Shown: one piece after another, positions 1 through 12,962 of the stretch
How the letters are laid out: the number at the start of each line of letters is the position of its first letter
Numbering within the stretch: the first letter of the stretch is position 1
Assembly: GCA_001640655.1 (NCBI GenBank)
Contig: LXGT01000028.1
Location: 79,785-143,784, forward strand
DNA from: Endoconidiophora laricicola
Taxonomy: Eukaryota; Ascomycota; Sordariomycetes; Microascales; Ceratocystidaceae
Direction: 5' to 3'
Length of the DNA stretch: 64,000 nucleotides
Program-made: the position numbers and the translations under genes
Notes under the pieces: model-generated
Told to the model about the DNA's origin: nothing
What the model saw: only the letters and a program-made list of their open reading frames with translations
The model's database searches: none

Positions 1-280
1 TTTTTTTTTCTTTGCTGTTCCGCTTCGACCGAACCCGCCATATCGTTCCATGAACTACCCAAACTAAGGACCCTCGACATTCCTAGTTTCCGCCAACTTC
101 ATTGCCCTCAGCTGCTTTGAATTTCTCTCTTAAACGGGCCCTATCATATCCAACCTCCACGAGCGAGGTCTGGCGCCATCCTTCTTCTCACACCCTCCGA
201 TCTTCTACTTCGAGAACCCCCAGACCCCGAGGGTCTGGAGGCAAGTCTCAGCATCCCTCCGCCTCCAACGCTCGTCCGCC

Positions 281-1980
281 ATGGACCCCCCGAGCATGGG
301 CGAGTTCGCCTCGGAGCGCTTCTTCCTCAAGCTCAACGAACATGAGAGTCTGAATAGCGCTGTCTCGACGGCTAACATACCTACCGCTTCAACCTTCATC
401 TTGCCTATCCGCGAGAGCAAATGCTTAGGCGATGAAGCGCCGGTTCTGTCACAGGATACCCGCCAAAAGGCTGGCTTTGCGTCTACCCTCAGATCCAAAC
501 TCCTCAAGACACACTCCGGCTCTGAACATGACTTTGCGCCATACGCGGAAAAGTCTGCAGCATATCGTCGCAAAAGGTACAGTACTTGCTTTACTGACTG
601 TGCATGCACCGAATTTCGAGTTTTGAAGCTAACTAATATACTAGTATACAACCTCTCAATGTCCCTTTTCGCAGTTTGCCTGTCGAACTTCAAATTCAAG
701 TTCTTGAACTCCTTCCGTTCTCCGATATTCTTAATCTACGTCTGGTGTCCAAAAGTTGGCATGAAATGATCACCACCCAACAAGTCTATATTGCGAGATA
801 CCACCTGAAGCACAGCATCCCAGTATATGCTCTTCGTCTGTATCCTGTACCCGATAGCCAGACTGAATGGTTCTACCACATGTGTGGGCTTTGGAGCCGA
901 CTACATATCTCAGCAAAGATGGCACATCTCACCTGCGAAAGGGTGGATAACGAAATATTCTTACGGCGAACTCCTGCTCAGAGAAAAGAATTTGCTTCTT
1001 CAAGAGAACGCATGCGCCGTCGCCTGATCCCGCTTATCTTCACCATTTTCCACTTTTTCGAAATGTATCGTCGGTTACATCTCGAGTACATCCAAAACAA
1101 CCGGGGCTACGGCTTGCGCTTCCAGCCATATACGATGAACCCCATAGAGTCTCAGATTATGGCTAGCTACGATAACTATACGCTGCTCCGCGTGCATGAA
1201 GTGTTCCCTTTGATAATATCGACCTTTTGCCGGAAGTTACGGCCACCCACTTATGTCGGTACTATCGAGAGAAACATCAGAGGTTACTTGAAGGACAAGC
1301 CTGCTGACGAAATAATCTCTGCTATTATCTGCATTGGCGGTCCTTATCAAATGATCCGTCTTTGGGAAATAATTGGCTATAACCACCGCCGCAATGCCGT
1401 TGACCATTGGTATGATAATCTGACAGTAGATCGCAAACGGTTGGCTCCATCGCATAGCAATGGCCAGTCCTATAATGGACCGGCAGCGCCTCAGCAAACG
1501 GCTCCCCTATCCACCCCCCCTATGAAAACAAAGCACAAGTTCCTTGGCCGCCTAAGCCGCAAAAAGTCAACTGCCGGATTCCAGTCATCCAAGCATGCCC
1601 CAGTCGAGCCGGTACCGCCAGTTCTACCAATACCCGCTGTGGCATATGCCATGCCCGAGCCGGAGTACAATCCATTGGCTCCAGAGAACAACCCACTGTA
1701 CCGCGGCCGTCCTATGGCGCCACTACCGGCATATATCAACAAGCAGCTTGTGACTAATATGCCCGTGCTGCAACAAATATGGGCTTTTACAGCCGAGGCT
1801 CTCATTATGGAGCGTCGTATAGTTGAGAGACCAGAAGATATCAAACGTCATCGCCAGATGCTGATCGACCTGATTCGGGAGCCTACTATGGCTGACGAAG
1901 ATGAAATCTGGTATGGTCGTGAGCTTCTCGACTCTATGCGTCCTCTGGTCAAGCAGCTTGACTCGATGGATATTGATTAG
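281..1980 (+). CDS. F-box protein, two exons, 543 aa
   Basis: Probable substrate-recognition subunit of an SCF ubiquitin ligase. Exon 1 is 281-576 and exon 2 is 645-1980, with a 68-nt intron (GTACAG donor, gctaactaa branch region, ctag acceptor). Joining them keeps frame and produces an F-box at about residues 110-150, beginning SLPVELQIQVLELLPFSDIL and continuing LRLVSKSWHEM, the usual Leu-Pro and Val-Ser-Lys-x-Trp pattern. The ATG at 281 sits in a strong context (CCGCCATGG). The rest has no recognisable LRR, WD or kelch repeats. There is a basic/proline-rich stretch near residues 370-460 and a conserved-looking C-terminal helical region. The target is unknown. The F-box call is firm; the biological role is open. 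Confidence 0.85.
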
Positions 1981-3713
1981 CCATCGATGCCAACTTCAGC
2001 TACACACACCTATTCCTCTGTAAGATATATTTTTGATATAGGGCCTCTTTTTTTTTCTTTTCTCATTTATCTTCTTTTACTACTGCTGTCTCATTTCACG
2101 ATACCCTTCTATTTTCTTTTGTCATAACCATATATTTCTCCCAGTCCATATTTTCTTTATTCCTCTCGGGTTCCTTTTATTATTATCGTTTGTATATCTG
2201 CATACAGGATACTAAGCATTTGCAGGCGGTCCATCTTGCACAACTCGAGGAACATTGTTTTTAAATATTTTTTTTCCTTGATATTGATCAATTTTCCTTT
2301 GTTTACGTCCGTCAGTTGCCTCTTTATATCCTACTTGGTTCTACTCGTATTTTGCAACTATTGGTTACTGGTGGGTCATATTTGCATATATATATATATG
2401 TATCGAATATCACGTATATATAACTTTATCTATGTCAAGTCAACCTTGTAATACCGTTTGTGTACGATGCTTCGCTGTGTATATACTGGAAATATATCTT
2501 GTTACCTTTTCCTATTGACTCTTTTATCTGCCTGACTATCTTTTGTCGCCTGTCTCTCATTATCATATTGTCTTTGGGGTGCCCAATGTTACAGCATGAT
2601 GATAATTTGTCGTTTTCATTTCTTGTTGAAACATCACGGTTGATGATAGAAACCACAAATCAAGCTGTCCATCATCCTCTACTAGAATATATATACTAGG
2701 GGTATGTTTTTTTTTTGGTTGTTCTAAGAGGCCTGTGACAAGATATATTTTTGATTTGAAAACCTCGAGTCTTCAGGTTGTGATGCAAGCAATTAACCCT
2801 GATATCATGCTTTAGACTCAAGTCTTGCTATTACAGGACAAGTATAATTATCTGTTTTTTTTTTAGTAAACTGATCAAATGTTAAATCACTGTCTTTAAC
2901 GATAAAGATGGCACTAGTAGTTGACAGACAATTGTAATAATTTCGAGTATAACGTTTCAAGAAATAAAACCAAGAAGGGGAATTACAAAAATCACAAATA
3001 AACCTTGAAGTAGTAATACAGTAGTAGGTGGCGTATTACTCTGGTGTCCTCACAATTATCATTATCTAACCCAAGTATTTAGTAATGAAATTCCATGGCC
3101 ATCATCCCTGATGAATAGCTCAATCATCGCGTAATGTATTGTTGGATTGGAGAAGATGCGAATGATGGCATGGAATATATAGTCTGAAATGACGATTTCT
3201 ATCTAACAATACCGTGCTCTAAAGAGAAAATGAACAAGAGCATAACCAATGAAAAACAGATGAGAAACTAAGAAAGAGTACAACATCTGTGGAGGAGATG
3301 AGAGAGATAACAGACTATGGCAGTCCAGGCGCTTGACGAAATAGAAAAGGAGAAAGATATAATTAAGAAAACATCACGCATTGAAAGAAGTGATCATTTG
3401 ACAGAGGAAAACAAATGCCTTTCATTTCTAACTAGTATGGCTGTATCGTGTACAGTCGATCATATAGCATCAGAGGAGAAGAGCTCTATAAGCATAAGCA
3501 TCTGACCAGAGGGTAGGATATTTTGAAAGAAAATATATAAAAACGACAATCATGAAATGTAAGAAGGGGTGTAAAGATGATAAAACGCTAAGCAGAAAGA
3601 GAGAAAATTTTGTGTGGAAAATGAGACAAAGCAAGTTCTCGACAACTTGAACAAGACAACAAGGCCAACACCGAATTTTTTTTAAACGTTGCCTAAATAT
3701 CTTATTTAGCAGC
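1981..3713. other. intergenic, convergent 3' ends
   Basis: AT-rich stretch between the 3' ends of the F-box gene (+) and the trehalose-complex gene (-). It holds T-rich tracts just after 1981, a short (TA)n run near 2388-2400 and no reading frame with coding character. It probably contains the two 3' UTRs and terminators, but no polyadenylation site can be fixed by eye. Confidence 0.5.
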
Positions 3714-6692
3714 TTATAGCTGAGACAACTTCTGGAGAGCAACAAGAACACCTATTAAGGAATTATATTAGTGAATGTGTCCATATGTAGATGGTAGATC
3801 GTGAATAAAAACTTACCATTCACACCCTGGGATATCGTGGCATTAGCCTCCGTACTACGGCTGCCTAGGCACACAGTAGTGACATTCTCGATAGCGCCCT
3901 CATATTTAAGATCATTTGCCCAACGGAAGACCTTTTCATCCTCACGGCCATCACCGACAACCATCATGAAATCAATAGGTTTCTGATTCACATTAGTATC
4001 GTTTGCCATGCCTTGCTTGAGATCAGAAAGAACCCGTTGAGCCGCCGTGCTCTTGGTCCAGTCGATGGGCTCGACAACCATGAGGCCATCAGCGGGAACG
4101 GCATGGACACGTTGTTGTTCGCAAGCGTCGTTGATGTGAGCAGCACAATCCTGAGCTAGACGAGATGCAGACTCGATGTCGTCGGCGTTCTTGTAGTGGA
4201 AAATCAGACTGCAACGCCGCTCTTCAACTTCGGTACCGGGGGCACGCTCCAGGTAATATGTCATGATGGCCTTGACGGGCTCCTTCCAGGCGTGAATTTG
4301 GTTTAAGTCGGCAATGGTAGTCCAAGTATCGCTACCACAATCCTTGAGGAAACAGCCGTTTTCGGCAATCAAGCCTAAGTTCGAGACTCCTTTGAAGTGA
4401 CGGTCTAGCTCTTCGGGGCGACGGCCAGACATGACGTATACAGTGTTTTGCTCGTTGGCGAGAAGGTCGGCAAGGATGTGGAAAGTGCGCTGGGGACTTA
4501 CTGGTATAATCTGCGTGACAGGACCCCAGTTGATCAGCGTGCCTTCATAGTCGAGCAAGAATAGTCGGCGAGAAGACTTCTCGTATTGACTCGACAGATT
4601 CGTCATAGACAAACGAGGGACAGATGTTTGATCTCGGCGGTGCTGCTCATCATAGACATGATCAAGGCGCGACAGGAACTCAGTGAACCAGTGCTCACCA
4701 GTATGATGCATGACCGAATTGTACAACTTGTTCCAGCGATCAGCCTTCTCGGCATCCTGCATATCTAGGGCTTTGCCGATGGCCTCGGCACACTGACGAT
4801 AATCCCATGGGTTCACAGCAAGTTCAACACCGCCAAAGATTGACGAGGTTCCCGTAAACTCAGACAAAATCAAGGAGCCGTGCTTCTTCTCGGGGAAATA
4901 CTTTCCATCCTGGCAAAACAGAAATTCGTGAGAGGTAAGGTTCATCCCTTCTCTTTGACTAGTGATCATGAGAGCATCCGCAATGGTGAGAAGGGCCAGG
5001 TATTGTGGGTAGTCGATATCCTGCTTCAAATAAACAACAGGTTGATAGGCCAGATTAGCCCATGACGAGTTTACACGGGTAACGATATCAGACACGGTTG
5101 CATCCAAATCGGCATTCTCGCTACCAGACAGTGCAACTTGGATAAGGACAGTGTTATTACGGTACTTGGGGTTCTTGTTGAGGAAAAGCTCGTATGACAA
5201 AAGCTTCTGACGTACACCGCGGACATTGTCTAACTTGTCACGAGCAACAATGAGGCGCTTACCGCGGTAACGATCCTGAAGTACTTCAATCCATTGTTTG
5301 ACAACCTCATCCTCGCGGTGGCGAGCCAGGCTAACAGGGTCGATACCGATGGGCATGTTAATGACATCGACAAATCTATCCTCAAGCTGAAGACCCTCCG
5401 GAGTAGCCTCGGCACTTAGCAATCTGCTGCAGGTTTGGAGAAAGTGGCGCGCGTACTCGTGAATCTGGAAGCCGATTATGTTGGCACCTAGCATGCCTTC
5501 AAGTAGCTGGGTGCGTACGGCAAGGCAACGGAAAACCTCTGAGGATGGGAACGCGACATGCAGAAAAAATCCGATCTTAGCATCGGGCAATTTAGCACGA
5601 ACCATGCCGGGCACGAGGAGCAGATGGTAGTCGTGAACCCAGACGACATCGCCGCGTTTCCAGTTCTTCACAACCTTGTCAGCAAAGGCCTGGTTAACGT
5701 TGACATAGTACTTCCAGGAATGGTCTTCGTATGCTTTGCTCTTAGGACTATCGGGAATCTGGTAGTGGAAGACGGGCCACAGAATCTGCTTGCAGAAGTG
5801 GGAATAGTGGCCATCAAAATCCTTGTCGCTACACCATACGGCAAGCATATCGTGTTCGGTAGCGAGACGATCTTCGATATCCTGCTTTTGATGAGTACCC
5901 TCAAGAGCATCGGTGGGCATACCAAGGGTTCCAACCCAAGTGAAGTCATGCACACGACCTTCACGGCGAGCAGCTACGGCTGCATTGCGAAGACCGCCGT
6001 TTCCCTGCTCAGCATTGCAGATGTGCCAGTTAGCGTGAGCAAAGACTCTGTTGTGGCTTTCACTGCGGGCCAAAGCACGCGGTTGAGTGATTCCTTGGCG
6101 CCCGAGCACTTTGGCCTTCTCTATAGTGCGAGCGGCCTCAGTAAGCATGGCGCGCGGAGGTGAGATGGCACGGCTAAGTGGCTGGTTTTTGCGACCGCCC
6201 CATACGGGGGACGACTTGTCTACCGGCGCATGAACTCCAGATTTGGGAGTAGAAGGATATGGCGCAAAGCCATCTTCGTTGGCGAAGGGATCTAGAGGCG
6301 CATTATCGATGGGAGAATCGGGAGGGGTGATATCATTTCTGTTGAACAAGCTAGGGTTTGTCGTAATGGTTTGTGAAGTAGTACGGCTCTTCTTGCGCCC
6401 ACGGCGGTCGATAGGGCGGTTGGCATTTGGCGGAGTTCCGGGTAAATCGAAGTGAATCGTCTTCGGCAAAAAACTAGTTCAAGGGTATTGTGTCAGTTAA
6501 ACAGCATGCTTGATCATTAATTTTTTGTGTACAGGATAATACAGCTAGGACAAGGCAGTATGCATGGTGACCGAAGAGGTAAAGTGGCTGACAGGTCGAG
6601 CGTGAGCTAGGTTGACAGCAATAGATATTGGCAAGTATTAAGCCGGGGAAGCATTGGTGTAAGACCTACAGTGATGCAATGAAGACAGTCAT
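3714..6692 (-). CDS. Trehalose-phosphate synthase complex regulatory subunit (Tsl1/Tps3-like), three exons, 905 aa
   Basis: Exons on the minus strand are 6692-6670 (23 nt), 6473-3817 and 3751-3714 (38 nt); donors are GTAGGT and GTAAGT. The spliced start reads MTVFIASLFLPKTIHF, as I recall for fungal Tsl1-like proteins, and the end reads NGVLVALQKLSQL. A GT20 glycosyltransferase domain (about residues 160-570, with HDYHL at 288-292) is followed by a HAD trehalose-phosphatase domain (about 640-900). The segment FPSSEVFRCLAVR and the ANxIGFQ...RHFLQTC region fit Tsl1/Tps3 better than Tps1. Key residues are changed in both domains: DKLDNVRG where Tps1 has DRLDYIKG, REGMN where Tps1 has RDGMN, DYEGT for DxDGT, and GDGREDE for GDDxxDE. 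I therefore infer a non-catalytic scaffold/regulatory subunit of the cytosolic Tps1-Tps2 complex. The N-terminal 130 residues are low-complexity and rich in S/T/P, as in regulated Tsl1 tails. Confidence 0.9.
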
Positions 6693-8100
6693 AGCGACTG
6701 GGTGCTGATGTAAACGGTTTATAGAGAAATGGGTATGGAGTTTGTGTTTATAGACAAAAAGAGGAACTCGAGAAAGAGAACTATAAAGAATGAAGATGAG
6801 GGGACAAGGTTGCTTCTAATAAATATAGAACAAAAGAAAGACCCAAGAAGAAGATTCGGAAGACGTCGATTTAGTTAGAAGGGATGAGACGCAGCAAATA
6901 GCAGTAGAAAGTCAGAGCGGTTTATTAGGCTGAGTGCTGATGCTGATGGATGTTTAGCTGATATGGACCGGGGGTGGACTCAGTAAGAAAATGTGCGTTT
7001 CAGTAATGAGCGGTTGGTTGGACGGCAAACGATGAGAGAAGAAGCAAGACACTGGGTAGAGAGGTTCCAATGGGGTTTGAAGAGGCCTGGGATCCGATAA
7101 TGTTTGTCACAGTGGGAGACAAAGGAAGACAGTGAGCCTTGGAAGAGAAGGCCAAAAGGTAAGATGAAGAAAAGAGAGAGGATGAAGATGCTTCCCAGAG
7201 GGGGATGGAGTAGATGTTATAGTAAAAAAGGCTCTTGTTGCCTCGCCGCTAAGATGTGATACAGTGAGTGGCAGCAGCGACAGACGAAAGGAATGCAGTC
7301 GGAGTAGGGGAAAAAAAAAACGAAAAGAAAAAAAAGAAATCCCGAGCGGTAGATTGTGTGCTATTATCAATGAGGAAGATCGCAGGCTAGTTGCAGGCCT
7401 GTGCCGGATGCTTTGTTACAATGGTTCAAGCTGCTAGATGTGAGATGGAGCTTTGAGGCTTGGGCCAAACAGAGGCTTCGAGTAGGCGGGCAGATCGTAG
7501 TGACAGACAGGGATACGGAGAGATAAGCTGCAGGTTTCTGTGGCGAAGGTATTGGCGTAGAAGACTTAAGACTTAAAACAAAGAGGAGATACAGAAGTGT
7601 ATCAGCAAGAAGAATCAAATCTACCTACGGGCAGATGGCGATGACGATCTCGATGATTGGCTAGAGCATATATGTCTGGGTAGAAGAAGACAAAGATAGA
7701 AGATATGGATGATATACATAGTAGAAGAGACTCCCGAAGCTCTTTATTTTTTTTTTCAAAAAGAAAAACAGAGAAGATACACGGGAACTAGCACCGACTT
7801 GAAAAGGCAAAACTTGTTCCTTAGGACAGGCGATCTGATGCGGCTAGCGGCAGGGAAGAAAGACAAACACACCTTGCCCAGATTGAAACAGAAGAACATG
7901 CCGTGTTCATCCTGTTCATCATGAGCCCAGTATACGGAAAACCCTGATAGTTCGATAGATCCAGACATCTAGAACACTGTATCATGCCTGTCTGACTCTG
8001 CTTCCACCCAGCCTCTTGACCTCTCTCGTATTCACGGTGTTTACATTGTTTACGGTATTGGTGGTCCAAATCGACAGTAAAAGGCAGTCGGAGTAATGAA
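6693..8100 (-). promoter_or_regulatory. upstream region of the Tsl1/Tps3-like gene
   Basis: Read on the minus strand this is a long pyrimidine-rich leader/promoter typical of fungal housekeeping genes. Three AGGGG cores (CCCCT on the gene strand, the yeast stress-response element core) lie at 6799-6803, 7199-7203 and 7306-7310. Yeast TSL1 is controlled through such elements, so stress control is plausible, but about one core per 500 bp is expected by chance. The ORFs inside (for example 7107-7370 and 7367-7618 on the minus strand) are low-complexity Ser/Leu/Phe frames of CT-rich DNA, not genes. Confidence 0.35.
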
Positions 8101-8735
8101 TAGTGCCAAGGCCCTGAATCTAGACCGCAGGACCAGATTAGAAACTGCTAATTATTATACACAGCGCTATTGTTATAGGCCAGGGCGCCAGGAAAGTACG
8201 CTAGCAAGTAGCAGATATCAACGTTCAGAAGGCCCTTTCTTGTATCTTTTCCTCGACCACTGCTTCTAAATACTGGGCGGGATCATTACGGCGTTCCTTT
8301 TTCGCACCTTTATCGAATTATTTTTGTTGTGGCTCTCTATGCTTATCTGTTTCTTTTTCAGTTTTGCAGTATCAAAACAGCATGTTTAGCCAAGTTTGCC
8401 TAGCACAATTATATATACGACCTGGTCTAGTATCTATCCATGCTAACTACGTTGTGCTAATTAACCCAGTCATGTGAGAAAATGAACCCCAAGTCAACGA
8501 TATTTTCGTGTCCTATCAGAGACGCTACCTCTCTTTTTGGTCTAACGAAGATGAATCAAGTAGGGTACACTTGCTAATATAATGGCAGGTAGAGGCTCGT
8601 TGTGTAGCAGCTACGCTACGGAATATTCTGCCGGCTTCCATCCGACTACCAATATCAACATGCTATTGGCGTCGCCGGGGCAGCCATCTTCATAGTTCTA
8701 AAAACTGCATATGCATAATATCTAAATAACGAAAC

Positions 8736-8756
8736 ATATATATATATATATATATA
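8736..8756. repeat. (TA)10 microsatellite
   Basis: Perfect alternating A/T run of 21 bases in intergenic DNA. Confidence 0.9.
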
Positions 8757-11700
8757 AAAGCAGGTTGATGGGGTCCAACTATGTCCAAGTCTACAAGATT
8801 CTAGCCGGCGAAGATTCTAGAACTGCTGGAGCCTAAGTCGGGCTCATTTCAAACATTACACAAGCAACGAGTAAAAAAGATACGGCTAGAACTACTACGA
8901 CGTATTGTATCTCACGAGAATCATGCAGGGGATAGTCGTATCTGTGAGCTCCCAGAAAATCCACCCAATAATATCTTCAAAAGAAAAGGATAAACCTAAC
9001 ACCCGAATAATAGGTCCGAGTAGCCTTTCAGTCTTTCCCAGTCCCAGTCCTGCTCGCCGTCATTACATGACATGTCCAGCCGAACCTATCCCCCAAATGC
9101 TAATATTACCGCTGAGTGGCCGCATCTTGAGCTTATTCCGCTATGCTTGGCCCATCTGCTCCGCCAACAGCAAAGAAAGATTAAGCGTCGATCAGACAGC
9201 CACATTACGGTTGGCTTGATGTTGACGAGATCCGCGTAAAAAGAGATTATCAGACGACCATACGGCCTGCATGGCTGTCCCTCAAATTATATATGTACCT
9301 CTACGTGTGCTTAACACATCTTTTAGCGGGCTTGTAGTATGTATACATGATAGCACCCTCATTTACTTTACTATCATGGAAGATGGAAGCGCATTGTTTT
9401 TTTCACGAAAATAACTCAAGACATGGAAAAGGAAAGACGGCCCGAGAAGAATTCGCAGATACAATTGCAAGGGCTCGGATCGGCCACAGCATCATGTAAC
9501 AATATCTTCGAAATCAACAGCGACTATGGCCATGGTTATATTCGGCGATACTTGAAGAACAGAGCCGTGGTCTTTTCCCCGCCGCGCTATCTTCTCTTTT
9601 CTCGATGCGTCAGCTATCCGGACATGGCGATTGTGATAGCGACGGCTGGTCATCCGTGTCGCCACTACTGCCCGCTTCTAACTAGTATCACCTTCTAAGC
9701 AACTTTAAAGGTGCCTAGACAGCGTTCGTAAACTTCTTATAAGTCGTTTATAGTCGCATTGCCAGTGGAAGATCCCGGAAACAAACTCATTAATAGCATC
9801 CGCCCGGACTCCTCAAGGGCCATTCATGTGGTCAAAGCCTTTGGCTAGCGTCCAGAAGGCCTCAAGTACTAAAAGCAGCAATCATATTGCTGCACACTTG
9901 CAAGTGTGAGGATATTCCAAGGAAAGAAGATCACAAAAGTGAAAAGTCTGGGGAAGAGAGCTATAGTTTGAATACCAAGGGCCCCCTCCATGTTCATACC
10001 CGACTGAAAACCTAAATGCGTGCTTTCCAACAACCAACCACACTAAGCAAGATACCAGTTGTATAGATCATATATATATATATAAGTATTACGTGATGTT
10101 GACTGGAAATTGTACATGCTACAACCTAAGTTTTGTTTACTCGTCGCTTAATCGGATGTAAACTATGACGGCGTGTAGCCCATATAATTATCCGGGCCTA
10201 ATTGTTATGATCTTATGGCACGATCAAGTTCCACATCTCACGGCAACCCGTCAAAAGATAAAGATACTAGTAAACAATACTTACTAGATCGTATAGTGAC
10301 AGGCCTCGTTTTCAGTCAGCCAGGCACGATCGGATACAGATCACAATGCTGACTTCCTAGGCTCTGGGAAACGATTGGAAAAAATCGACGATTCCTCGCG
10401 ACATATGAAACGTCAAAGGATGCCGTTTACATCCGAAAGGTTGGCTTTCCAGCGGAATTGAAAGAATAAAATAAAGATAAACAGGCCTCTGTTCGACTTA
10501 CTTACTACAGGAACCTATAGAACGTAGAAGCCCGTGCTCTGCTATGTTCTCACTCATCCGCTATTGTTACGGCTGGGTCTATCAGATCTCCACTGTCAAG
10601 CTAAGATTTCACCACTTCAAACAGACTGTCCAACATAGGAAAGACTATGCGGCAATTACGTGAGTGTTAACATGCTATATAGGGTTTTTGGATGCTGCGG
10701 GCTTTTGCTACTACTAGTACTAATAGCTACCGTATCAATAAACAGTATTGGACTAATCAAGTAATAATCGTATCGAATATAGGCACTCAAGGGCACACAA
10801 GCTAATGAGAAGGTTCATCAGAGAAAATCAAAATAAAACATTATTGTCAAGCTCTGTGCTGAAAAGTAAAGTAATTAGCTATGCTAGTCGGGAAATCTCG
10901 GAAGTAACAAAGGTCCACCCGCCAACTACATATTACATAGTCTTGTCAAGTCTCAACCTGACGATGCAACTGTGATGGGACTTGCGCGCCTGCTAACACT
11001 ATTGATGACACATTCTTGACTTGCCCTCAATAGGCCGGCCCTTAAGGAATATATAGTATCCAGTAAATAAAACCAAAGAGCATCCTGCTTACTGTGAAAA
11101 AGACACTATGCCGGCTAGACGAGGGCCGTATAGACACAGCATGGGAGAGAGAGCGCCGTGGCTTTCCCGTTTACGTCAGACTCTGCCTAGCCGCTTATTT
11201 ATGATTACAATATATAGCCTTCTTTCTACCTTATATGCATTATATGCGTGCTCAGATGTGCTCTTAGGGTACAACAGTAATATGGTCGGCTCAAATGCGC
11301 TGTTATAGCGCTGTATATAAGACATAATAGTATGCGTCTACCAGCATCATCTCAGTGCATGATCATTGAAGGCCGAGTGGTTTTGCATGCACGCCAAGTA
11401 CCTCACGTAATATTACAGCTTACACATAGTACACAGTACCAAAGAGACATTCATCAGCGCTCTTGTGCGGCACAAGCCAGATTGATGTGAATGTTCTACA
11501 CCGTAGCGTTGACTCTACATTAGTACGTCCGTCTGTGCATGTATATGTTACTACGTACATACACATGTAATATCGCCTTTCCCGCCTTTCTCCAAATATT
11601 GCTTTGGTGCCAAGTATGCCTCTTTCCCGCATCTAATGCCGCATTCTACTTGGGGGCAAGTAAAAAGAAAAAGGAAAAGCGCAAGATATCATATTCTCTC

Positions 11701-12924
11701 AAGTTGAAAGAGAGTAATGTTGTTCATGAGATTGCCGTCCAATCGCCTATTGCGTTGGACTCTTCCTATAAGAAAAGCTTGAATAATCCCCTAATTTTTC
11801 TTGTGTTTCTCTGACCGTATATTTCTTTACCACTCACACTACTAAAATTCAACATAGGCAAGTAGATTTGCCGTCTTCCTAAGATATACAGAATGTAGCC
11901 TTGTTCCAGGGCGGGTCTTTGCCTTAGCTCAAAACCTTTCTGTACTATGTAGCAACGATGGCATTCCTACTATCAGTTTGTTTCACATTTGTAGCTAAAC
12001 CTTTTTTTCCAAGTTTAAAGCCAGCTACGCGATAAATCTTCAAATCTCGTTGTTTGGATGCTTTATATTTGTTCCGTTTTAGGTTAAGACAAAAGCATCA
12101 GAACTTGCTAACTATGCTGAGAAAGAGCGAAAGGCCCTTAATCCATGTTTGTGAAGCCTTACACAGTAGTCTCCTAATTTTTGCCTGCCATTGCATGTAT
12201 TAGAAAATGATCGCTGCCCCAATGATGGCGATACTACTACTATATGAAACTTCTGGCATATTCTCCCGACTTAGTCTTCACCTCATCTTCTCAGGTGAGT
12301 CTATGGAGCGTATTGTTCGCCCTCCATTTATCATGGTCTTGATGTGCTATGGTGGCTCTTCAGTCCTCCCTCACTATATGACTCTAAGTCGCTATCGTAG
12401 TCTTGCCATTATCTTCTTACACATTCACCATGAAGGCTTTTTACAACTACTTTTACAGCTATCAACACATACCCATTTTTCATACATACATACTAGGACT
12501 AGCTAATTTTTCTGGCACACAATGTCCTGAATTGAGCCTCTATGATCCTTTGCCTTTTGCATAGCCTCGTTCCTATAGCCTCTTCGGGTTGTCTTCGAGT
12601 CCTCTCTGAGGGGCTTTTCGGGTTCATTCAAATCAACTCAACTTCCCACGGGGGCTACTTCTGCTATCATATTGGCTATCTGAAATTCCCTATCGGAAAC
12701 AAAACATGCTACTACTTGACCTGAGACTATGTCGGACGCATACATACACACGAAAAGCCAGGCCGTAGTACACATCTTCAACCTCGGCGACTACTTGATA
12801 CATCACTATTAATACACTAACATACTACTTTACTTGCATGTACTCGTTAGTCCAGATGAACACTAAAAAATAAAGGTACCGATACAGTCAAAGGAAAATA
12901 TATCATCCGAGACACCACCAGTCT

Positions 12925-12962
12925 CGCAAGTGCGCAGTTCAAGGTCTGCATTAGGCAGGGAG
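12925..12962 (+). repeat. degenerate copy of the dispersed ~130-bp repeat
   Basis: The core from about 12931 (tgcgcagttcaaggtctgca then ttaggcag) matches 63487-63514 at 25 of 28 positions. All three differences are transitions (A/G, T/C, T/C). The orientation is the same as the copies at 63 kb. Similarity fades outside this core. Confidence 0.6.

Noticed and set aside
5558..6163. 201-codon plus-strand ORF inside the trehalose gene
   Set aside because: Antisense to the conserved GT20 domain; no family resemblance.
7107..7618. Minus-strand ORFs of 83-87 codons upstream of the trehalose gene
   Set aside because: Pyrimidine-rich leader translated as Ser/Leu/Phe/Pro runs; no coding features.
9423..9698. 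91-codon ORF in the gene-poor region
   Set aside because: No recognisable motif on either strand; composition like the surrounding spacer.
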